Shown: piece by piece, positions 56,981 through 64,000 of the stretch | How positions within the stretch are numbered: position 1 is the first letter of the stretch | Layout of the letters: every line of letters starts with the position of its first letter | Source: Plasmodium relictum | Taxonomy: Eukaryota > Apicomplexa > Aconoidasida > Haemosporida > Plasmodiidae | Length of the DNA: 64,000 nucleotides | Direction: 5' to 3' | NCBI RefSeq assembly: GCF_900005765.1 | Contig: NC_041688.1 | Span: 1,025,341-1,089,340 of the forward strand | Notes under the pieces: model-generated | The model's database searches: none | The model's input: the letters and a program-made list of their open reading frames with translations, nothing else | Told to the model about the DNA's origin: nothing | Translations under genes and position numbers: made by a program

Positions 56981-58751
56981 ATTTTTTTCATTTTTATAAA
57001 TCAACTTTTTTTAATTTTAAAAGGGGGAAAAAGATAAATTAAAAAAAAATTGGGGAACTTATTTTTTCTATATTTTATTCATTACAAGATCATTTTAATA
57101 TTTTTCAATCAATTAATTACATATGCTAAGTTTCAAAATTTTTTTTTTTTTTCATCTATATTTCTAACAACTTTTTGTTAAGCTAATTTCTTTTTTAGAC
57201 TTCGTTTTAACTATAAATCTCTTCAGAAATATTCTGGATTTTTAGAAAGATATATATATATTTTTTGATGTTTTTTATTTATTTATTTTATTTTTTTTTT
57301 ACTTTTAACTTTTTTTTTTTTTCTATATATACTTTTAATTTTAATGCATGAAATTATATTCATTAGTTTATTATAGTTCTAATTTCTTGTAATTTTGTCT
57401 ATTTCTATTTTCTTTTATTATATATACTCTTAATTATATAATTTATTTATTTATTTTTTTTTTTTAATGTTAAAAGAATGTTAAAATTTACAATTTCCAT
57501 TAAAAATATATATATATATATATATATGTATATAATCATATTTAATTTTTTTTAATTAGATAAAAGCATCTTTTTTCGTTATCTTTTTTGTAACCTATAA
57601 GGTATACTTTATTACCTTTTTTGTATGGAAAAATTAAAGAGGAAAGAACATTTATCATTTAATGATCATTTTTAATAAATAGAAAAACTTTATTTTTGGT
57701 TAATACATTATATTGTTATTGCAAAAAAAAAATTTATAAAGAACTTTTCAGAATCTTAAAGACAGCTTGTTTTAAATTATATAATTAATTCGTACTCAAA
57801 CCTCAAATAATGTAATTATTTACTAAATATTCCATTTTTTTTTTTTGTTTTTTTTAATATTTGTTACAATATTTAAGTAATAAGGGACAATATATATATA
57901 TTTTAAGAAATATATAAACCTATAAATATCTTTTTATTTATTATTTTTTTTTTTTTTCGTAGTTGTTTAAAAATAGAAAGAATTCACATTAAATATAATT
58001 ATTTTCTATTTAATGAGATTGCTTTTTATGCTCCATCAAAGTTATTATTGTCTTATATATAATTAGTAAATTTCTAATTAAAATAAGTATAATTTCATAT
58101 TATTAAAATTATGATCCTCACATATGATTTTTTTATATTTTTTTTTTTTAGATTTAAAAAATTTTTTTTTTTAAATAAAATATATATACGTATACATAAA
58201 CAAATAAATGAAAAATTTTTATTCAAAATATTTTATATTATTAATTTTTTTTATTATGAATTTCAAAAATTTAATTTAAATATTTTTGTTTTATTTTTTA
58301 GTGAAATGAAATTTATTAATTCAGATTATTGTTTTATTTTTGTAAATTGCTACTTCAAGTCAAAATGCATAAACTGTAAATAATACAAAAGATAAAAAAA
58401 AAAAAAAAAAAGTATAAAACTATTGAAACGAATAAAATATGAAAAGTATGTTGATTCATATTAATAGTGATGGCTATATTAGGAAATTTTATTAAATGGA
58501 TTTAGTATATATGATTTTGCAAAATATTACTGAAAATTAATATTCTATATTTAAAAAAAAATAATAACAATATAACTTTTAATTTTATTGAAATATGGAA
58601 TATATATATTTTTAATAATTTAAAAAATAAAATTTTTAGCAATTTTTTTTCGTTACATTTATGTGGAATTTAAGCATATATATATTTCTAGATATATTTA
58701 AATAGAGTATTTTATGTATGTAAATATTGAAAGTAGTTTTGTTTTAAGAGT
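56981..58751. other. Intergenic region between MyoB and the SCY1-like gene
   Basis: About 1.8 kb, with (AT)n near 57507-57532 and many T tracts. A 90-codon Phe/Ile/Tyr/Lys-rich open frame at 58111-58383 has no recognisable feature and is more likely leader or spacer than a gene. Confidence 0.5.
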
Positions 58752-61172
58752 ATGTTGCAATATTTTGTTGGTAAGTTATTTGGTGACTTGCCATCTAATT
58801 TTAATTTTATAATAGGAAAGAAAGTAGAATATAAAGTTAAAATAGGATATTACGAAATTTATGAGGGGATTAATAAAAATAATGAAGAAGTTAGTATATT
58901 TATATATGATAAAAAAAATAAAGAAAGAAATAGTATTAAAAGATATACTAGCAATCATTTTAATTACTCTAAAAAATTAATTCATCCTAACATTTTAAAA
59001 GTTTTATATACTTACGAAAATGATAAAAGAATTTATATAGTAACAGAAAAGTGTATTCCTCTGATATTTGAAAAAATTAAAAGTGATCCAATATGGGGAT
59101 TATATGAAATAATTAATGCTGTTAATTTTATTAATACATGTAATTATATTCATTGTTTAATAAATCCACTTTCTGTATTTGTTAACTCAAGTGGGAGATG
59201 GAAGTTGTCTTTATTTGATTGTATTCATGAAAAGGATTCTAGTATAAGTAATGTTTTAAATGATATTAAAGATCATTTATTATGTGAATATGGTTATAAA
59301 CCAAATTTTCCAAATCATATCCATTCAACTTATATAGATGCATATGGTTTAACCATTTTAATGATTTGGTCTTATAAAAATTATGTTTCATCAACTTTAT
59401 GTATTGACTATTCTTTTTCTATCCTAGAAAAAAATGATAATACTAATAATAATGCTAAATTTTTAAATAATAAATTTCTATGTAACAAAGGTAGTAAAAA
59501 TTCTTTCATAGAAGATATAAAGAACCAAGATGCTTATGATCTAGGCTCAAATATTTTTAATATAAATATTAAAAACAGTAAAGACTATATACCTAAAAAC
59601 CTTCACATTATATATGATATATTAAGTAATTATAGCAATAAAGAAATTGATTTTAGTATGATTTTAAACAATGAGAACTTAAAAAACAATAATATAGTAA
59701 ATATGATGCTATTTTTAACAGAGTTACATATGAAGTCAAAGTTTGAAAAAACTAATTTTCTTGAAGAATTGTTTAACAATCTTGATAATTTATCATTAGA
59801 TGTGAAATTTCAAATGATTTTGCCTGAATTAGTTCAGAATATTGAAATATCAGAAAATGTGGTTAAATGTTTAAAAATTATTTTAAATATTTCAAAGGAT
59901 TTATCTTCAGATTATTTTCAAAAATACGTATATACTACTTTTGTTAAATATTTTTCTTTAACTGATAGATCTATTAGATACGTATTATTAGAAAACTTTC
60001 ATTTAATTGAAAAACAATTGGATAGTAATCATATGAATGAAATTTATAACGCATATACGTATGGGTTTTTGGATAACAACTTGTCTATTAAAAATGAAAG
60101 TATAAAAAATTTCATATATATATTTCCAAAATTGAAAAAAAGTTTTAAAACATCATCTATTAATTTATTATTAGAAAATTTAAAAGAAGCTGACTGTTGT
60201 ATAAGAACAAATGTAATTATATGTATTGCAAAAATATCAAAATACATATCAACAGATAAGCAAAATATTCTTGAAAATGTATATCAGATAGGATTAGAAG
60301 ATTCTTTTGTTCAAACAAGAATAGCAACATTGCAATCTATTAAATTTACTTATGATCAATTTAATACAAAAAAATTTGTATCAAGTTTGTTGCCTCTAAT
60401 AATTACTTCTCTAATAGATAATAATTTGGACGTGCGCATATATGCATTTGACACATTAGAAAATGTTTTAGTTCAGCTAAAAAAGGATTTGCTTGAGCAC
60501 AGTAAAAATGATAATAATAATTCCATAGATTCAATGAAAACATATAAATTTATTGATAAAATTAAAGATATTATTAAAACTAAATGTGAAGTTAATATAG
60601 AAATAAGTAAAAATGATGAAAGTTTTTTATATAAAAACAATGAACAAAAGAATAGTTTGAATGAAAATGGATTAATTGATGTAAATTCAAATTATGATAT
60701 TAATAATCATAATATTAATGATAAAAATGTTAAATTAATAAATGAAAGTATTAATGATAAAAATGTTAAATTAATAAATGAAAGTATTAATGATAAAAAT
60801 ATTTTAATACCAAACACAAATTCTAAAAATAATTATTCTCAGATTTCTTCAGAAAAAATTGATCCACATACGAACGTTAAAAATAATTTTATTTTACAAA
60901 AAAAATTAATGAATGATTATAACTGTAAAAATAATAAAATAGTAAAAGAAAAAAGTCACTATAATAATAATAATTATGATTTAATAAATATTAACATAAC
61001 TGAATCCAATGAACAAAAATCACCAAATAATTTTCAAAGGAATATTGAATTTAATACAATGGACAAAAAATTAAAAAAAAAAGTTGATATAGATATTGAT
61101 GATTTCTTTGATGAATTTAATATAAAAAAAGAAAATAATACTCCTAAGGTTAAATTAAGCTCACTCTTATAA
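58752..61172 (+). CDS. SCY1-like (SCYL) pseudokinase with HEAT-type repeats
   Basis: 806 residues, single exon. The start (MLQYFVGKLFGDLPSNFNF, then YYEIYEGINKNNEEVSIFIYD) matches the N terminus of SCY1-like proteins. The kinase fold spans about residues 20-220 but lacks catalytic residues: the catalytic loop reads YIHCLINPLSVFVNSSG without the HRD aspartate, and LFDC replaces DFG. It is therefore a pseudokinase. An alpha-helical solenoid with HEAT-like repeats covers about 330-590 (for example RTNVIICIAKISKYI, TRIATLQSIKFTYDQF and DVRIYAFDTLENVLVQL). The C terminus is Asn-rich and ends in an acidic DIDIDDFFDEF followed by KVKLSSLL. SCYL1/SCYL3/Cex1 relatives act in Golgi-ER (COPI) traffic and tRNA export; either role here is inference. 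A 36-base coding repeat lies at about 60717-60800. Confidence 0.93.
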   Translation: MLQYFVGKLFGDLPSNFNFIIGKKVEYKVKIGYYEIYEGINKNNEEVSIFIYDKKNKERNSIKRYTSNHFNYSKKLIHPNILKVLYTYENDKRIYIVTEKCIPLIFEKIKSDPIWGLYEIINAVNFINTCNYIHCLINPLSVFVNSSGRWKLSLFDCIHEKDSSISNVLNDIKDHLLCEYGYKPNFPNHIHSTYIDAYGLTILMIWSYKNYVSSTLCIDYSFSILEKNDNTNNNAKFLNNKFLCNKGSKNSFIEDIKNQDAYDLGSNIFNINIKNSKDYIPKNLHIIYDILSNYSNKEIDFSMILNNENLKNNNIVNMMLFLTELHMKSKFEKTNFLEELFNNLDNLSLDVKFQMILPELVQNIEISENVVKCLKIILNISKDLSSDYFQKYVYTTFVKYFSLTDRSIRYVLLENFHLIEKQLDSNHMNEIYNAYTYGFLDNNLSIKNESIKNFIYIFPKLKKSFKTSSINLLLENLKEADCCIRTNVIICIAKISKYISTDKQNILENVYQIGLEDSFVQTRIATLQSIKFTYDQFNTKKFVSSLLPLIITSLIDNNLDVRIYAFDTLENVLVQLKKDLLEHSKNDNNNSIDSMKTYKFIDKIKDIIKTKCEVNIEISKNDESFLYKNNEQKNSLNENGLIDVNSNYDINNHNINDKNVKLINESINDKNVKLINESINDKNILIPNTNSKNNYSQISSEKIDPHTNVKNNFILQKKLMNDYNCKNNKIVKEKSHYNNNNYDLININITESNEQKSPNNFQRNIEFNTMDKKLKKKVDIDIDDFFDEFNIKKENNTPKVKLSSLL
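60717..60800 (+). repeat. 36-base tandem coding repeat
   Basis: Two identical and one partial copy of a unit encoding INDKNVKLINES, in the low-complexity C-terminal part of the SCY1-like protein. Perfect nucleotide identity between copies suggests recent expansion. Confidence 0.9.
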
Positions 61173-61639
61173 AAATAATTTTTTTGTTTTATATATTAAT
61201 GCTACTGTATAATATGTTAAATAAATATATTTTGTGTACATTTATTATTACTTTGTTATTATAAACTTTTTTTTTTTTTCTGTGTATGAATTTATTAATA
61301 TTAAATTAAAAATTTAAAGAAAAAAAATTTAAACCATTATTAATTTGCATTCTCCTTAAAAATGCTTTAACTTCTAATTAATTTTGAAAAAGAAAAACTT
61401 ATGAATTTGATATTTTAGTATTCGCTTAGTGTTTTAATTTAAACTTCGTTACTGCTTTATCTCTATGTAATACATCTGTCTCACTTATAATGATATAAAT
61501 AGAAATAGTTTATAGAAATACCTTTTGTTGAAGTTTTGTTATTAATAAATGAAAATATATATAGTTTCTTTGTTATTATTATAATGAAATGCAAATTTTT
61601 AATTCATTTATTTTTTCTTATGGATAAAATTTTATTAAA

Positions 61640-61722
<83 letters not shown>

Positions 61723-62683
61723 ATTAATTATTATTTATTAACATTATTCTTTATAAAAATTGAGGATAAATATTTAGTTAAAAAAACCTTACAAATAAAA
61801 AAATAATGCTATAACAACTATTTTTTACATATGTTCTTAAATTTACTTGTTAACTATTAGAATTTATATTTATATTTTAACTGCCTTTGTAAATTATTAA
61901 TTTTTCTCTTTTTTATTATTATTTTATTAATCCTTTTACTAAAATAAAAAGTAATGAAAATTTTTAGCTGTAGTTAATTTTTTTTTTTTTTTTAAATCAT
62001 AAATCTTGTTTTTTCTATTCTTATTTCATCTTTTTGCAATAATTTAATAAAGAATAGTGAAAATATTTTTTATTATAATAAACTTTTTTTCTTTTTATTG
62101 TCCTTTACTTATACATAATATATAATATTATGATTTGTGAAACTTATTTTCTATGAAAATTTAAAAAAAAAAAAAGAAAAAAAAAAAGAAAAAAAGAAAG
62201 AAAACACATTTATGTTCATATTTATTTATATTAACATTTTATAATTCTATTTAAATTTGCAAAAATATAAATAATAAATTTTAGACAAGTATATGTAAAT
62301 GAATAAATAAAATATTAGAAATAAATACTTAAATATTTGAAATATCTATTCTGTAAATATATAAAAATACGTAGAATATATTAGTTTTTTTATTAATTTA
62401 GTAAAAATTAAATGTGAACATACATTAAATTTAATATATTTCTACATTTCTTATAAAAAAATATTACATGTTCTTTATATATGCATATATTTACTTTTCT
62501 CTTTATATGTACTGTTCTATTTAATTTTTTTTTTTTTTTTAATGGAATAAATTTTTATAACTAAAGGATTTTATATTTGTTTCTTAAATAATTTTATCTT
62601 GTTGAGTGAAAAAGTTTCATAAATACATGTAAAGATATGTATAAATCATCTATATAATGAAAAACGCTTAAAAATAAGATAAT
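61173..62683. other. Convergent intergenic spacer
   Basis: About 1.5 kb between the SCY1-like and ADF1 genes, containing the composite CT/AT microsatellite. No gene was seen; the open frame across the microsatellite is an artefact of Ser/Leu and Ile/Tyr dinucleotide coding. Confidence 0.6.
61642..61719. repeat. Composite (CT)n(AT)n microsatellite
   Basis: About 20 CT units run directly into about 19 AT/TA units. CT runs are rare in this A+T-rich window, making this a distinct and probably polymorphic locus. Confidence 0.95.
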
Positions 62684-63482
62684 TTATTTAAGTTCAGCAA
62701 CATCTTGAACACTTTCAATAACTGATGTTAAAACATTAACACCTTCAATTTTTTTTAATAATGCTTGTTTACTGGATGCATAAGTCATTCTATCTCTTGA
62801 ATTGGATGATACTCTAGCATACATAAAGAAGTGAATTTTGTTTACTAAAAAAAAAATAATTAAAAAATTATATGATTAAATAACAACATAATGAATTAAT
62901 ATTATTAATAACATGCATTCATAAAGAAATTAAACTTTTTAATTTATATAAATAAATATATATATATATATATATAAACTTATGTTCTCATGAAATAAAT
63001 ATTTAAGTAAATAATGTATTAACTATATATATGTATGAATATAAAGGAAAAAATGTGAATTTCTGTTTTATTTTATTTTTATTTTTTAAAAGGAAAATTA
63101 TTAAAAAATTGTTCAAGAGAAATATTATGCTAAAATTTTATGTAGTAATAAAATGAACATTTATAAATATATGCATATAAGAGCAATACAAAAAAAAATT
63201 ATAAAATTCATATTTTCATAAAAGAATACATAATATATTCCTATGAATCATAAAATAAATGTGCATATTTTTACCTGCATCAAATACCACATATGCACAT
63301 TGAATATTTTGATTTTTATCAATTGAATCAACTAATTCAGTTATTGTATCTGTTGTTCCTTTTGAGTGAATAATTATCTCACAATTTTCTATAACAAATA
63401 TAATCCATCTGCAAGTTTTTCGAATTTTCATATTGTTAAATTCTGTTACACAAGTATCGTTAACACGAATACCGCTTATCAT
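62684..63482 (-). CDS. ADF1: Actin-depolymerizing factor 1 (cofilin family)
   Basis: Exons 63275-63482 and 62684-62844 join in phase to 122 residues, the length of Plasmodium ADF1. It starts MISGIRVNDTCVTEFNNMKI and includes WIIFVIENCEIIIHSKG, CAYVVFDAV, NKIHFFMYARVSSNSRDRMT and YASSKQAILKK-like YASSKQALLKKIEG. It ends VQDVAELK. This is the reduced apicomplexan ADF1, which lacks the F-actin-binding loop of canonical cofilins, binds G-actin and promotes nucleotide exchange. It is essential in blood stages. One visible difference from the P. falciparum sequence I remember is Arg in KTCRWIIF, where Gly is expected. The short first-exon frame continues past the donor into intron sequence, but the family sequence demands the splice at 63274/63275. 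Confidence 0.97.
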
Positions 63483-63515
63483 TTTTGATACAAATATAAG
63501 TTTTTAAAAATAATT

Positions 63516-63562
<47 letters not shown>

Positions 63563-64000
63563 TGAAATAAAGTAAAAATGATAATTATCAAATTGTGACA
63601 ACTATAAACTTTAGTAATGTTCAATTTAAAAAAAAAGATAAAAATACATATATATATACATATATATATATGATTTAAAAAAAAAGATAAAGAGGGAAGA
63701 AAAAAGATCAAATAAGAACAAAAAATATAAAAAAAAAAAATTTTTGAAAATTTTTGATTTAAAAATATGCATATAAAAAAAAAAAAAAAAATTATTGAAC
63801 TAATGTGCGTGAGTTATTTATTTTGTTTTTTGTTGGCTTTTATTTAAAGTAAATATGAGCAAACAAAAAAATAAAATTTATAAGAAAAAAAAAAAAAATA
63901 AATACCTATGTATATATTTATATATATTATATATTTTTTATTGTTTCACATATTTTTTATATGAACAGAGTAGTGTGTACATTCTTTATAAAGAAACTCT
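63483..64000. other. Upstream region of ADF1
   Basis: About 520 bases of poly(A)/poly(T) and AT-rich DNA, including (AT)n at about 63527-63558, up to the window edge. It presumably contains the ADF1 promoter and 5' UTR. No specific motif was recognised. Confidence 0.5.

Noticed and set aside
58111-58383. 90-codon open frame upstream of the SCY1-like gene
   Set aside because: Phe/Ile/Tyr/Lys-rich composition expected of random A+T-rich DNA, no family pattern, and poly(T) runs inside. Treated as spacer or leader.
61536-61727. Open frame with Ser-Leu and Ile-Tyr alternation
   Set aside because: Produced entirely by the CT/AT microsatellite, with no coding character outside it.
1-64000. CRISPR arrays, insertion sequences, phage or bacterial operon elements
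   Set aside because: None seen. Gene structure with spliceosomal introns and family content is eukaryotic (Plasmodium); regular repeats are microsatellites or coding low complexity.

Overview
The window is nuclear DNA of a malaria parasite (Plasmodium). It is extremely A+T-rich, with long poly(A)/poly(T) and (AT)n tracts, Asn/Lys-rich low-complexity proteins, and short introns that follow GT...AG with T-rich 3' ends. Several genes are recognisable at family level: actin-depolymerizing factor 1, myosin B, ribosomal protein L31, a type V P-type ATPase and the E1-beta subunit of the branched-chain ketoacid dehydrogenase. From memory, their order and strands match the ADF1 to BCKDHB stretch of P. 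falciparum chromosome 5 read in reverse. The very low G+C would fit an avian species or a similarly A+T-rich lineage, but the species is not settled here.

Layout. 67-153: last exon of an unknown + strand gene. 593-1989 (-): nine-exon TMEM222/RTE1 (DUF778) membrane protein. 3027-17810 (+): intronless 4,927-residue protein with scattered C2-like and EF-hand-like segments. 18916-25680 (-): intronless 2,254-residue protein with five duplicated Cys/His zinc-finger doublets. 27269-28384 (-): BCKDH E1-beta. 29547-30602 (-): secreted TPM/MOLO1-domain protein. 31626-33791 (-): DEAD-box helicase with signal/transit-like leader and a GUCT-like tail. 35455-36534 (+): small coiled-coil protein. 36632-38929 (-): diverged DEAD-box-like helicase with a signal peptide.

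39921-41190 (+): AIRAP-type double AN1 zinc-finger protein ending in a CaaX box. 41749-47648 (-): P5-type ATPase. 48869-50650 (+): phytanoyl-CoA-dioxygenase-like protein with a separately spliced hydrophobic leader. 51724-52641 (+): ribosomal protein L31. 53560-56980 (+): myosin B. 58752-61172 (+): SCY1-like pseudokinase. 62684-63482 (-): ADF1.

How the genes work together. There is no operon logic; each gene has its own A+T-rich flanks. Shared themes are: actin/myosin motility (ADF1, MyoB); mitochondrial carbon entry (BCKDHB); several proteins with N-terminal signal sequences that could enter the secretory or apicoplast route (TPM protein, both helicases, dioxygenase); and membrane or proteostasis functions (P5 ATPase, TMEM222, AIRAP-like, SCYL). 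Ten genes were assembled from several exons by matching reading phase and splice signals (nine complete, one edge fragment). Their exon edges are therefore predictions, although ADF1, L31, MyoB and TMEM222 also fit the known family sequence across every junction. No tRNA, rRNA, CRISPR array, transposon or confident ncRNA was seen.
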